This document shows positions 53,074-62,517 of a DNA stretch of 64,000 nt, piece after piece. Below the pieces are notes generated by a model. The model worked only from the letters and a program-made list of their open reading frames with translations, was not told the DNA's origin and ran no database searches. The number at the start of each line of letters is the position of its first letter. Position 1 is the first letter of the stretch. The position numbers and the translations under genes were made by a program. Where the stretch lies: NCBI GenBank assembly GCA_023151115.1, contig JAKLJP010000002.1, positions 248,001-312,000 of the forward strand, in the 5' to 3' direction. The DNA comes from Anaerolineae bacterium. Its GTDB lineage: Bacteria > Chloroflexota > Anaerolineae > 4572-78 > J111.

Positions 53074-53826
53074 GTGAAGATGTTACTTTCTATCTTTAGA
53101 CAAAGTAAGCACAAATTAAAAAATCTGTGGAAAGATGTTAATTTTAAGTTTTTTGCTTTACGTAACCCCACTACTGCTCAAATAATCAGAAAGGTGATTG
53201 AAAAACATTTATCATATCTCAGCCAGGAGGCTTTATGTGATCTTGCTCAGGCAGCGATCCACAATGAGCGAAAGGGCATAACTGGAGTGATAATTGAGGC
53301 AGGTTGTGCTTTGGGCGGGTCAGCGATAACCTTGGCTAGTGCCAAAAGCTCTTGTAGATCACTTTTTCTTTATGATGTCTTTGGAATGATTCCCTCTCCG
53401 TCTATCAGAGATGGTCAGGATGTGCATAATCGTTATCAAAAGATTATTACCGGTCGCGCTGAAGGGCTTGGTAGCCAGCTTTACTATGGCTATGAGGAAA
53501 ATCTCTATGGCAAAGTAGTTCAATCGTTTGTGGATTTTGGCTTAGATATTAAGGGCAATAATATAAAGTTAGTGCAAGGATTATATGAGGATACGCTCAA
53601 AGTTGAAGTTCCGGTAGCTCTGGCTCATATTGATTGTGACTGGTATGACTCGGTACTCACGTGCTTACAACAAATTGAACCTCATTTAGTTAGTGGAGGA
53701 ACTTTAGTTATTGACGATTATGATCATTGGTCTGGCTGTAAGAGAGCCGTAGATGAATATTTCGTTGACAAGAAATTTGCCTACTATTTTATCAAAAAAA
53801 ATCGTCTACACATTGTCAAAAAGTAA
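53074..53826 (+). CDS. TylF-type methyltransferase
   Basis: The order IIEAGCALGGSAI (motif I), LFLYDVFGMIPSPS, VPVALAHIDCDWYDSV and LVIDDYDHWSGCKRAV fits the TylF/MycF sugar O-methyltransferase family, which uses SAM and a metal. It probably methylates a sugar of the polymer. The start is GTG 53074 or ATG 53080; the two differ by two residues. It follows the sulfatase-fold gene by 15 bases. Confidence 0.85.
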   Translation: MKMLLSIFRQSKHKLKNLWKDVNFKFFALRNPTTAQIIRKVIEKHLSYLSQEALCDLAQAAIHNERKGITGVIIEAGCALGGSAITLASAKSSCRSLFLYDVFGMIPSPSIRDGQDVHNRYQKIITGRAEGLGSQLYYGYEENLYGKVVQSFVDFGLDIKGNNIKLVQGLYEDTLKVEVPVALAHIDCDWYDSVLTCLQQIEPHLVSGGTLVIDDYDHWSGCKRAVDEYFVDKKFAYYFIKKNRLHIVKK

Positions 53827-53876
53827 AGATTTTTATTGGGTTATTGTTTGGATCCCCTTAGGACTGAGGTAAATTC

Positions 53877-54482
53877 GTGAAAAGAAACTTAAATCTTTCG
53901 ACTATCAACCAATTACTCACCTTTCTATACGTTCTAGGTTTGGTAATAGCGTGTACAAGTGTAGATGAAACCACACCTGAAAAAGTAGCTTCAACAGAGG
54001 TAACCCCGGTAGTTGTTGAGACAAAAACTCCTGAGCCGGCTACAGAGGTATCAACCCTTGTTTCGCCTGTCTCTCCAATTCAAGTCGAGGTAACTTCACC
54101 CGGCCCCCCCCCGACTATTGTAGTACCTAAACCGGCCAAAGATTCCGGAATAGTATACGGGCGTTTATCTCATCTTGATGGCACACCCTTTGCTAAAACT
54201 AACGTTCGCTTAGGCACAATTATCTGGTCGCCTGGTCAAGAAGGGATAGATGGTTTTGTGGCTGCCGATAAAACCAGCTCTCCTCAAACCCTCACTGATG
54301 ATTGGGGTAATTTTGTGATAAAAGATGTGCCGCCAGGTAGTTATGGCTTGGCTGTAGATAACCCAGAACTATCCGGCTTTACGGGTTATATATTGAATGA
54401 AGCGGGTGATAAGATATTGATTATTGAGGTTAAGGCCGAGACAGTCACCAATCTTGAAGAAATCCATTTTGAGTTCGAATGA
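53877..54482 (+). CDS. Lipoprotein with carboxypeptidase-regulatory-like domain
   Basis: A hydrophobic leader ends in LVIAC (lipobox). A Thr/Pro/Val-rich linker (about 30-90) is followed by one beta-sandwich of the CarboxypepD_reg type (GIVYGRLSHLDGTPFAKTNVRL, then DDWGNFVIKDVPPGSYGLAVD). These domains bind surfaces or carbohydrates, so it is probably an exported accessory protein. GTG 53877 has GAGG 8 bases before. It lies between the methyltransferase and a GT4 gene. Confidence 0.75.
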   Translation: MKRNLNLSTINQLLTFLYVLGLVIACTSVDETTPEKVASTEVTPVVVETKTPEPATEVSTLVSPVSPIQVEVTSPGPPPTIVVPKPAKDSGIVYGRLSHLDGTPFAKTNVRLGTIIWSPGQEGIDGFVAADKTSSPQTLTDDWGNFVIKDVPPGSYGLAVDNPELSGFTGYILNEAGDKILIIEVKAETVTNLEEIHFEFE

Positions 54483-54511
54483 ATAAGTTTTAAAGATAGT
54501 AGGTATCTATT

Positions 54512-55756
54512 TTGAATATTTGCATGGTTTTACGCGAGAGCGATTTTCCTGGCGATATTAGGGTGGAAAATGAAGCGATTGCGCTTACGGAGGCTGGGCA
54601 TAAGGTGTTTGTCGTATGTGATCCGATGACCGGACGCGCCGAACATGAATTGTATAAAGGAATACAGATTTTCAGAGTTCCTCGCCAACAGCCAGCTATA
54701 CTGAGTAAAATCAACACCCTACTTTATTTTCTGCTCTTGCGAAATTACTATTGGCAACATTTACTCGAAAAACTTTTCTGTCTCTATAAATTCGATGTGT
54801 TTCATGTGCATGATTTGCCCTTTACCGGCACAGTGATGGATTTGGCTCGGCGGTTATCGGTACCTGTAGTTTTCGACTCGCATGAGAATTATCCAATTGG
54901 TCTACAATATTACCAGAAAATACCGGCGGGAATCCCCAAACAGCTCTGGCCCAGTTATATCTTTAGTTTGAAACGTTGGCTGCGCTTTGAAAAGGAATCG
55001 TTCCAACGAGCGGCTAAAATTATTGGGACGGTACCGGAAATGAAGGAGCGTATTGTCGGGTTGGGTATTCCTGCTGAAAAAGTGGTAGTGGTTAGTAACA
55101 CAGTCAATCTTGAACAGTTTGCTAATTTTTCAATTGATCCGGAAATTATCAGTAAATACCAAAATAGATTCGTCATCTCTTATATCGGCAGTATTGTTCA
55201 GCATCGCCGCCTCGATACCATTATTCGAGCTATGCCTCAAATTCTGGCAGAAATACCGCAAGCCCTCCTGCTGATTGTAGGGGGAGTGGATAAACGTCCT
55301 GAATTCAAAGCTCTGATACAAGAGAAGGGCCTTAATCAGGCTGTCGAATTGATTGGGTGGCAGGATTTGAGCAAAATGCCCTCCTATATTGAGGTGAGTG
55401 CGCTGGGTGTTTTACCTCAACAGCCAACCGAGCATACCAGCAACACTATTCCCCATAAGTTATTCCAATATATGTATATGGGCAAAGCTCAGGTGGTTAG
55501 CAACTGTACTGCGGTTGCCAGAATTGTGCGGGAGTCAAAATGTGGTATCGTTTGCGAAGCGGATCTTGACAATACGGAAGCATGGGCTGAGGCTATTCTG
55601 GCTTTAAAAGATGATAGACTACGCCGGGAAATGGGGCAACGAGGTCGAGAGGCAGTAATTTCTACCTATAACTGGTCTGTTGATAAGCAAACGCTGATAA
55701 GCCTGTATGAGTCAGATGTGTTACGACGAAATAACAAAGCAACAACCCAGGGCTGA
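54512..55756 (+). CDS. GT4 glycosyltransferase
   Basis: A GT-B enzyme. ICMVLRESDFPGDIRVENEAIALTEAGHKV opens the acceptor half, FHVHDLPFTGT and PVVFDSHENYP follow, and the donor half has ISYIGSIVQHRRLDTI and PHKLFQYMYMGKAQVVSN. The TTG start at 54512 has AGGT upstream; ATG 54524 would cut the first strand. It is separated by 29 bases from the lipoprotein gene and by 20 from the sulfotransferase gene. Confidence 0.87.
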   Translation: MNICMVLRESDFPGDIRVENEAIALTEAGHKVFVVCDPMTGRAEHELYKGIQIFRVPRQQPAILSKINTLLYFLLLRNYYWQHLLEKLFCLYKFDVFHVHDLPFTGTVMDLARRLSVPVVFDSHENYPIGLQYYQKIPAGIPKQLWPSYIFSLKRWLRFEKESFQRAAKIIGTVPEMKERIVGLGIPAEKVVVVSNTVNLEQFANFSIDPEIISKYQNRFVISYIGSIVQHRRLDTIIRAMPQILAEIPQALLLIVGGVDKRPEFKALIQEKGLNQAVELIGWQDLSKMPSYIEVSALGVLPQQPTEHTSNTIPHKLFQYMYMGKAQVVSNCTAVARIVRESKCGIVCEADLDNTEAWAEAILALKDDRLRREMGQRGREAVISTYNWSVDKQTLISLYESDVLRRNNKATTQG

Positions 55757-55776
55757 CAAAAAGTCTGAACTCAGTT

Positions 55777-56784
55777 ATGACAAATTCTAAATCTGATAAC
55801 TTGCCGCCGCCAATTTTTATTTTAGGAGTATTGCCGCGGAGCGGAACGAATTTTTTATATGATCTGCTGCTTCTACATCCTGATTGTTACCCCAGTTTGG
55901 TTGCTGAAGATTATTTCACTGCCTACGCCGACCTATTACTGAAATACGGGGCTACAGTTAACAAACACTGGAAACCTAACTGGCGAGTCAAGCAGTTTGT
56001 GGATCAGCCAGAGTTGCTTGTCGCTCAATATCTGGGCTTGGGCTTAATTTCATTTTTGGCGCTGAAGCCTGATACTGAAATAGTGAGTGAGGATAAACGT
56101 TTAACTCTGGTTAACTTGCCTCAAAAGCGTTTCGTTACAAAAACCCCTTCAGTAAAAAATTTGAAATATTTCTTTAAAATTTTTCCAGATGCTCATCTGG
56201 TTATCATCATCCGTGATGGTCGAGCAGTAGTAGAGTCAGGGGTCAAGAGTTTTCAATGGAATTATGAAAAGATGACGCGAGTCTGGGCCGATTCCGCCAG
56301 AACAATTCTCAAGTTTGAACAAGAAATGCATGACACCAAACACAAGTTTCTGATAGTTCGGTATGAAGATGTATACCAAGAGCCTGAAGTTCATCTCAAA
56401 AAGATTCTCTTGTTTCTTGGCTTAAACCCGGACTGTTATAATTTCGAAAACGCAGACAACCTTCCCATTCGAGGGTCATCTGAACTGCGTAAACAAAGTA
56501 AGCAAGACCTGCACTGGAAACCTATCGAAAAAACGGCGGATTTTAACCCGACCACCCGCTGGCATCATTGGAGTCGAACCAAACAGGAAAGATTCAAATG
56601 GCTTGCCGGAAAGTATTTAGTAGCTTTTGGTTATTGTCAGCCAGATGAACTCAAAAGCATTATCTTCTGGCAGATTTGGAATATTATTTTAGACATAAAA
56701 TGGGGCATCCAAACCACCTTTTTCGAGTCCGCTCGCTTTTGTTGGAGACTCTTGAAGCGTATTAAACAAAAGCCCAATTCTTGA
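55777..56784 (+). CDS. Sulfotransferase family protein
   Basis: LPRSGTNFL (19-27) is the phosphosulfate-binding loop of PAPS sulfotransferases. VIIIRDGRAVVESGVKSF is the 3'-phosphate-binding segment with its Arg and Ser, and RYEDVYQEPE follows. It should transfer sulfate from PAPS to a sugar hydroxyl in the cytoplasm. This points to a sulfated polymer. No PAPS synthesis genes are in the window. Confidence 0.82.
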   Translation: MTNSKSDNLPPPIFILGVLPRSGTNFLYDLLLLHPDCYPSLVAEDYFTAYADLLLKYGATVNKHWKPNWRVKQFVDQPELLVAQYLGLGLISFLALKPDTEIVSEDKRLTLVNLPQKRFVTKTPSVKNLKYFFKIFPDAHLVIIIRDGRAVVESGVKSFQWNYEKMTRVWADSARTILKFEQEMHDTKHKFLIVRYEDVYQEPEVHLKKILLFLGLNPDCYNFENADNLPIRGSSELRKQSKQDLHWKPIEKTADFNPTTRWHHWSRTKQERFKWLAGKYLVAFGYCQPDELKSIIFWQIWNIILDIKWGIQTTFFESARFCWRLLKRIKQKPNS

Positions 56785-56803
56785 AAAAGGCCTAAAAATA
56801 TTT

Positions 56804-57919
56804 ATGTCTCCAACTGTGAGTATCATCATTCCAACTTATAATCGGGCGCAGTTTATTGGCCAAACTATTGATAGTGTCTTGGCCCAAACTTTTACGGACT
56901 ACGAGATAATTGTGGTTGATGACGCCTCTACCGATGATACCGCTCAAGTCCTGGCCGGCTATGGGGATCGTATTCGGGTTATCACCCTGGAAACAAATAC
57001 CGGGCCCTCGGTGACCCGTAATACAGCGCTGCAAGAGGCGCGCGGGGAATTGATTGCCTTCTTAGACTCTGATGATCTGTGGTACCCTATCATGCTGGCA
57101 ACAACCGTCGCCCATCTAAAAAAAAATCCAGCTACCGATATGGTAGGGGCAGCCTGGGATGTCATTGATGAGTCTGGTCAACCTATTCGGCCGGCTAATA
57201 AGCCCTCAAATTTTCAACCAGCCGTGCAAGCCGATTTTCTAAGAGCCATAGCCGTTGGTAATTTTTTGTTGCCCCTCTCTCTATTGATCAGGCGAAAATG
57301 CTTTGATTGTTGTGGTGGATTTGATCCAACCCTTAGAGCCTCGGTAGATTGGGACTTGTTTGTACGCTTGGCCGCGCACAACCATAAGTTAGATTTGATT
57401 GATGTGCCGGTCGCTCGTTACCGGCGTCATCGGGCCAGCATAACCGGCGATCCCCAACGGATGGAGCAAGCCTCCCGGCAATTACTGGAGAAATTGTTTT
57501 CAAATGAAGCCTTGGCTCCGCGTCTGGCCGGACTGAAAGAATATGCTTATATGAAAATGTACCTGGCTGTTGCCAAATTTTGTCATGAGGCGGGGCTAGA
57601 AACAGAACGGCGAAATTTTGTACAGATGGCGCAGAGGCTTTATCCGAAAGCGCCTAAAAATAAAGAGTTGAATCTTCGGCTTCTGAGCGCTTTATTTTTA
57701 CTACCAGAGACAGAACATTTCAGACGAATAGTTATCACCTCCGTGCCGGAACAGGTGCTTTTTTACTACTGGCGGCGAGGCAAACAACTGTTACGAGATA
57801 AACAATTTAAAATAATGTATGAGCGACTCAAATTAAGAAATGTCCTGTCTCTTGCCTTAGGGGTTAGAGATGCGTTTTGGGGACGGTTAAGAAGACAAAA
57901 AGAAGTTGAACAAAAATAA
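56804..57919 (+). CDS. GT2 glycosyltransferase
   Basis: SIIIPTYNRAQFIGQTIDSVL, VVDDASTDDTAQVL and IAFLDSDDLWYP are the classic GT2 nucleotide- and metal-binding motifs (DXD as DSD). ASVDWDLFVRLA and a basic helical tail (about 250-371) follow. The start ATG 56804 lies 19 bases after the sulfotransferase. The A/T-rich core ends at about this gene. Confidence 0.9.
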   Translation: MSPTVSIIIPTYNRAQFIGQTIDSVLAQTFTDYEIIVVDDASTDDTAQVLAGYGDRIRVITLETNTGPSVTRNTALQEARGELIAFLDSDDLWYPIMLATTVAHLKKNPATDMVGAAWDVIDESGQPIRPANKPSNFQPAVQADFLRAIAVGNFLLPLSLLIRRKCFDCCGGFDPTLRASVDWDLFVRLAAHNHKLDLIDVPVARYRRHRASITGDPQRMEQASRQLLEKLFSNEALAPRLAGLKEYAYMKMYLAVAKFCHEAGLETERRNFVQMAQRLYPKAPKNKELNLRLLSALFLLPETEHFRRIVITSVPEQVLFYYWRRGKQLLRDKQFKIMYERLKLRNVLSLALGVRDAFWGRLRRQKEVEQK

Positions 57920-57949
57920 AATTGACTCTTGCCAGAGAATGAATCTAAC

Positions 57950-59257
57950 GTGAACAAACGAGTATACATCCTTGGCGCCGGCATGACCGGTCTTGCCGCC
58001 GGGTTGGTCTCAGGGCTGCCCGTTTACGAAGCCGCCGCTGCCCCCGGCGGTATTTGTTCTTCCTACTATATCCGGCCCGGCAGTGAAGAGCGGCTCTCAA
58101 CTGCACCCGCCGATGGCGAAGCCTACCATTTTGAATTGGGCGGCGGCCACTGGATTTTTGGCGGCGACCCGGCGGTGCTTCGTTTCATCCGCTCTCTGAC
58201 CCCCGTAAAAACTTACCAGCGCCGTTCATCTGTCTTTTTTGCCGGGCAGCAGCTCTACGTACCCTACCCTTTGCAAAATCATCTGAGTTATCTGGGGCCA
58301 GAAATAGCCGCCAAAGCCCTCCAGGAAATGTTGACCGCCCCTAAGGGCAATCCCAAAACAATGGCCGATGTTTTCAGCCAGAGCTTTGGTCCAACCTTGA
58401 CCGAAACTTTCTTCGGTCCTTTTCACGAATTATACACCGCTGGATTGTGGACCCGGATTGCCCCCCAGGATGGTTACAAATCACCGGTTAATATCTCCTT
58501 GGCCCTGCAAGGCGCATTTGGGCAGACGCCTCCGGTTGGCTATAACGTTACCTTTGTTTATCCTGAAGCCGGTCTGAACACGCTGGCCCAACGCATGGCC
58601 GACCGATGCCAGGTGGGTTATGGCAAAAAAGTCGTCCAAATTAATGCCGGGCAGAAAACAGTTGAGTTTGCCGATGGCGCTCGGCTGCCTTACGACACGC
58701 TTATCTCAACCCTGCCCTTGAATAAAGCCCTGGCGATGGCCGGTCTGGCCGTAACCGAACCTGCCGACCCTTACACGTCGGTTTTGGTTTTAAACATCGG
58801 CGCGGTGCGTGGCCCCCACTGCCCCCCCGATCATTGGCTGTACAATCCCGCTACCCAGGCTGGTTTTCATCGAGTTGGCTTCTACAGCAATGTGGACCCG
58901 TCCTTTTTGCCTCAATCGGCCCAGACGAACAACAACCGGGTCAGCATTTATGTTGAACGGGCCTATCCTGGCGGAGAGCAGCCGGCTGTTGAAACAATAA
59001 AGGCCTATGCCGAAGTTGTGGTCAAAGAATTACAGGCCTGGGGATTTATTGGCGAGGCCGAAGTGGTAGATCCCACCTGGATTGACGTGGCCTATACCTG
59101 GGCCTGGCCCAACTCGCAGTGGCGTGCCAAAGCTTTGAAATGCCTGGAAGAGCATCAGATTTTTCAGGTAGGCCGCTATGGCCGCTGGATTTTTCAAGGC
59201 ATCGCCGACTCGATCCGGGATGGTTTTGTGGTTGGGGGCGCTTTCAAAGGAAATTAA
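57950..59257 (+). CDS. UGM-like FAD-binding oxidoreductase
   Basis: A Rossmann FAD fold opens with VYILGAGMTGLAAG. GGICSSYY and FELGGGHWIFGGDPAVLRFI follow, as in UDP-galactopyranose mutase-like and protoporphyrinogen oxidase-like flavoproteins. YVPYPLQNHL recalls the UGM substrate region. Next to it lies a GlfT2-like transferase, so a role in supplying a furanose donor is plausible but not proved. I prefer GTG 57950; TTG 57929 is also in frame. G+C is high here (about 57% in a 60-base sample at 58081). Confidence 0.75.
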   Translation: MNKRVYILGAGMTGLAAGLVSGLPVYEAAAAPGGICSSYYIRPGSEERLSTAPADGEAYHFELGGGHWIFGGDPAVLRFIRSLTPVKTYQRRSSVFFAGQQLYVPYPLQNHLSYLGPEIAAKALQEMLTAPKGNPKTMADVFSQSFGPTLTETFFGPFHELYTAGLWTRIAPQDGYKSPVNISLALQGAFGQTPPVGYNVTFVYPEAGLNTLAQRMADRCQVGYGKKVVQINAGQKTVEFADGARLPYDTLISTLPLNKALAMAGLAVTEPADPYTSVLVLNIGAVRGPHCPPDHWLYNPATQAGFHRVGFYSNVDPSFLPQSAQTNNNRVSIYVERAYPGGEQPAVETIKAYAEVVVKELQAWGFIGEAEVVDPTWIDVAYTWAWPNSQWRAKALKCLEEHQIFQVGRYGRWIFQGIADSIRDGFVVGGAFKGN

Positions 59258-59258
59258 T

Positions 59259-59301
59259 TGTCATTTCGAGCGACCCGCAAGGGAAGCGAGAAATCCTTCA
59301 A
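59259..59301. repeat. TGTCATTTCGAGCG repeat, partial copy
   Basis: The first 14 bases (59259-59272) match the left end of the 96-bp element at 18482 exactly. The right end is missing. It starts one base after the FAD protein's stop and runs to the GTG of the next gene. Confidence 0.7.
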
Positions 59302-60249
59302 GTGGAAAATAAGCTACTGGCGGATAATCAACATCATACTCCCTCTGTTGTGGCCGTTATTGTCACCTGGAATAAACGGACCCAAGTATTGCGCTGCATC
59401 GAGTCTGTGATGGCTTCGACACACCCGCTGGCTGCCATTGTGGTGGTAGATAACGCCTCCACCGACGACACGGCTACCGCCATCAGGGAGCGGTTCGGCC
59501 AGACAGTGCAGCTGGTGGTAAATGCCAGCAACAAGGGTGGCAGCGGCGGCTTTTACGAGGGTATCGCCGCAGCCTTACGGTATCAGTCTGAATATTTGTG
59601 GTTGTTGGACAACGATGTTGTCGTTGCCCCAGACGCGCTCAAACAGTTGCTCCTGGTGGCCGCAGAGGAGCCGCGAGCGGGTATTGTCGGCTCTAAAATT
59701 TACTTCGCCGAAGCGCCCGAGATTATCTGGAGTCTGGGGGGGAGATTAAACCTTGAACGAGCTATGAATAACGTAGTTGGGGATAAAGTGCGGGATGAGG
59801 GGCAATTTGAACGAATTATGGAGATTGATTACGTACCGATGTGCTCCATGCTCCTGGCGACAAAGGTAGTGACCGAAATCGGTTCGGTAGATCCAGGCTA
59901 TTTCGTTTACGGTGATGATGTGGATTTCTGTACACGGGCCAAGAGGGCCGGTTTCAGGGTGTTGAATATGCCCCATTCAAAGGTGTGGCATGACGTTACT
60001 TTGAATAGCGGACGGCTTTCTCCTTTTGCCGCTTATTACTATACGCGCAATCGCTGCCATAATGCCCTAAAGTTTGCCTCGGCCCGGCATAAACCTATTA
60101 CCGCAGCCTGGTTGCTGATCTTTTTAATGCGGCGTTTATTGGCCCCTTTCAAATACTGGTCTGACCTCAAAACATTTATCTCGATTGAGCAGGCTGTACT
60201 GGTTGGTTTTGTTGATGGTTGGCGGGGAAAACGAGGCAAAGTATATTGA
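59302..60249 (+). CDS. GT2 glycosyltransferase (GlfT2-like)
   Basis: VAVIVTWNKR, VVDNASTDDTATAI, NKGGSGGFYEG and LWLLDNDVVVAPDAL match the GlfT2-like galactofuranosyltransferase pattern within GT2 (GGSGGF and the DND metal motif). It may add furanose sugars, in line with the UGM-like gene upstream. A longer frame begins at ATG 59119 inside the FAD gene, in another frame of it. Between the stop of that gene and GTG 59302 the DNA is a repeat, so GTG 59302 is the first credible start. No good ribosome site is visible. The stop overlaps the next ATG (TGATG). Confidence 0.8.
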   Translation: MENKLLADNQHHTPSVVAVIVTWNKRTQVLRCIESVMASTHPLAAIVVVDNASTDDTATAIRERFGQTVQLVVNASNKGGSGGFYEGIAAALRYQSEYLWLLDNDVVVAPDALKQLLLVAAEEPRAGIVGSKIYFAEAPEIIWSLGGRLNLERAMNNVVGDKVRDEGQFERIMEIDYVPMCSMLLATKVVTEIGSVDPGYFVYGDDVDFCTRAKRAGFRVLNMPHSKVWHDVTLNSGRLSPFAAYYYTRNRCHNALKFASARHKPITAAWLLIFLMRRLLAPFKYWSDLKTFISIEQAVLVGFVDGWRGKRGKVY

Positions 60250-61508
60250 TGGAACCCTTAACCCTTCTTTTGATTACGCCAACACCGCCCCTGCCCGATA
60301 GTGGAGGGGGGATCTCTATTTTTGGGACCTTGAGTGAATTAAAACGACGCGGCGCTGTGATTGATTTGGTCTGTTTTAGGGCTGATCGCTCAAGTGAAAA
60401 GCTTGAGCCGCTCCGGCATTTATGCCGTCGCCTGGTATTGATCGAAGGGTTGGGAAACTGGTCGGCGGAGTTGATGATTAAAGCTCTCCTATGGCAGCGT
60501 CCTATGGTTGTGGTCCGGCACCACAGCCGAGTCATGCAGCAGGCCATTAATCATCAACTGGGAACCTATACTTACAAACTGGTGCTGGTTGAGTTTAGTT
60601 TCATGTTTCAATATCTCATGCAGCCAGAATTGACCTTTGCGCAAGGTCAAAAGCCACAATTGGTGCTTGAACACCGGGTGGTTACCCCCAAGGTCTACCA
60701 ATATTTCTCTGAGGTAGCCCCTAACCCGATCGTAAAGTGGTTTCGCCGTTACGAAATTCAACGCCTGAAAGCGTATTTGCGGGCCGTGCTGTCCACTGCC
60801 GACCAGCATCTTTTTGTCGGCCAGGAAGATTTGGCCTACATCCGGCAGGAATTCCCTGAAATCAGCAGCGACAAGCTTATTTACCGTCCGACAGGACTGA
60901 TTTTGGAACGTTATCCCCAGGCCGACCCTGCCCAAACTGAACCAAATACCATTGGCTTTTTTGGCGCGTTTAACTGGACCGCCAATGTAGACGCTGTTCA
61001 CTATTTTGTGCGCGACATTCTGCCCCTTATTCAGCTTCGCCTGCCCCAGGTTAAATTTTTGCTGGCAGGCCGGTCTGCTCCACCTTCAATCCGGGCGCTG
61101 GCCAGCCATCCGGCCATTGAGTTTATGGGCGAAGTAGACGACATGTTTAGCCTCGCGCGACGGGTAGCCGTGATGGTCGTCCCCCTGCGGGTTGGGGCCG
61201 GCACCCGCTTGAAAATTTTAGAGGCGCTGGCCTGGGGCAAGCCGGTTGTCAGTACCTCGATAGGGGCTGAAGGAATTGAATTTACCCCCGGCGAGGAACT
61301 GCTGGTAGCCGATCAGCCGGACTTGTTTGCCCAAACCGTAATTGAACTGCTGGCCGATCCGCTAAAACAGCGACATCTGGCTCAAGCGGGCAGACGGCGA
61401 GTTGAAACCATGTACACCGCTCAACGTTCGGTAGACCGGCTGCTGGCAGAGTTGGGGATCGAGATGGCAACCCCGGAGTTCTCCGGTATCACCGGTAGAG
61501 GTGATTGA
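60249..61508 (+). CDS. GT4 glycosyltransferase
   Basis: A GT-B enzyme. It opens LLLITPTPPLPDSGGGISIFGTL, and the donor half contains IGFFGAFNWTANVDAV, FLLAGRSAPP and GAGTRLKILEALAWGKPVVSTSIGAEGI (E-x7-E-like). It is close in pattern to GT4 enzymes that build exopolysaccharide side chains. ATG 60249 overlaps the stop of the previous gene; the in-frame codon at 60219 lies inside that gene. Confidence 0.88.
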   Translation: MEPLTLLLITPTPPLPDSGGGISIFGTLSELKRRGAVIDLVCFRADRSSEKLEPLRHLCRRLVLIEGLGNWSAELMIKALLWQRPMVVVRHHSRVMQQAINHQLGTYTYKLVLVEFSFMFQYLMQPELTFAQGQKPQLVLEHRVVTPKVYQYFSEVAPNPIVKWFRRYEIQRLKAYLRAVLSTADQHLFVGQEDLAYIRQEFPEISSDKLIYRPTGLILERYPQADPAQTEPNTIGFFGAFNWTANVDAVHYFVRDILPLIQLRLPQVKFLLAGRSAPPSIRALASHPAIEFMGEVDDMFSLARRVAVMVVPLRVGAGTRLKILEALAWGKPVVSTSIGAEGIEFTPGEELLVADQPDLFAQTVIELLADPLKQRHLAQAGRRRVETMYTAQRSVDRLLAELGIEMATPEFSGITGRGD

Positions 61509-62514
61509 CCCGGTGAGTCCTTCACTGCCTACTGTGACCGTGGTCATGCCCGTCTTGAATGAAGCGACCTCCATTGAGCAAAGCCTGGAGGCTGTTTTGA
61601 AGCAGGATTACCCACCAGAACTGTTGGAGATTCTGGTGGTTGACGGCGGTTCAACCGATGCCACGCCCACTCTGGTGCAATCCCTGGCGCAGCGCTATCC
61701 TCAAATACGCTTGCTGTCCAATCCGCGGCGCATCACCCCTGCTGCGCTTAATGTTGGTATTTTAGCGGCATGTGGCGACATTATTGTGCGGGTAGACGGC
61801 CATGCCCTGATCGAGCCGGATTATGTCAGTCAATGTGTGCGCTATTTGATTGAAGGCAAGGCGGATAACGTGGGCGGATTAATGCGCCCCAGCGGGGCCA
61901 CGTATATCGGGCAAGGAGTCGCCCTGGCTACTACCTCGCCTTTTGGAGTGGGTGACTCAAAATTTCACTATTCGGCGCAAGAGCAGTACGTAGATACTGT
62001 GTATCTGGGCGCATATTGGCGCAAAACGTTTGACCAGATTGGCCTTTTTGATGAAACCCTGCGCATCAACCAGGATTACGAACTGAACTATCGTCTGCGC
62101 CAGGCCGGTGGCAAGATTTTACTCAGCCCGGCGATTTGTTCAACTTACACCCCGCGTTCCAGCTTGGCTGCTTTGTGGCGGCAGTATTTCCACTACGGCC
62201 AGGGAAAAGTTCAAACCTTGCAAAAACACCCCGAATCGCTGCGCTGGCGGCAGGCGGTTCCGCCGTTGTTTGTCGCCGCTTTTTTGAGCGCCCTGTTGGG
62301 AGCCTTTTTCTGGAGACCGCTGCGCTGTCTGTTCGGGCTGATAGCCGGCTGCTATTTGCTGGCAAATTTTGTTGCGAGTACAATAGGGGCTAAGCGGGGG
62401 GGCTGGCGTTACGGGCCGGTTTTGCCGCTCATTTTTGCCACAATCCATTTTGCCTGGGGCTTAGGCTTTTGGGTAGGCCTGGCCCGAATTTTTTTCAAAC
62501 CCAAGCAGCGTTGA
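61501..62514 (+). CDS. GT2 glycosyltransferase, membrane-anchored
   Basis: TVVMPVLNEATSIEQSLEAVL, LVVDGGSTDATPTL and IIVRVDGHALIEPDYV are GT2 motifs. Two or three hydrophobic helices near the C-terminus (about 255-330) anchor it. The type recalls ExoA-like succinoglycan glycosyltransferases. GTG 61501 overlaps the stop of the GT4 gene; GTG 61513 is an alternative start. Three bases separate it from the glycosylphosphotransferase gene. Confidence 0.87.
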   Translation: MIDPVSPSLPTVTVVMPVLNEATSIEQSLEAVLKQDYPPELLEILVVDGGSTDATPTLVQSLAQRYPQIRLLSNPRRITPAALNVGILAACGDIIVRVDGHALIEPDYVSQCVRYLIEGKADNVGGLMRPSGATYIGQGVALATTSPFGVGDSKFHYSAQEQYVDTVYLGAYWRKTFDQIGLFDETLRINQDYELNYRLRQAGGKILLSPAICSTYTPRSSLAALWRQYFHYGQGKVQTLQKHPESLRWRQAVPPLFVAAFLSALLGAFFWRPLRCLFGLIAGCYLLANFVASTIGAKRGGWRYGPVLPLIFATIHFAWGLGFWVGLARIFFKPKQR

Positions 62515-62517
62515 GTT

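Noticed and set aside
59119..59301. Upstream extension of the GlfT2-like gene
   Set aside because: It overlaps the FAD gene out of frame and then reads through a dispersed repeat. No family motif is lost by starting at 59302.
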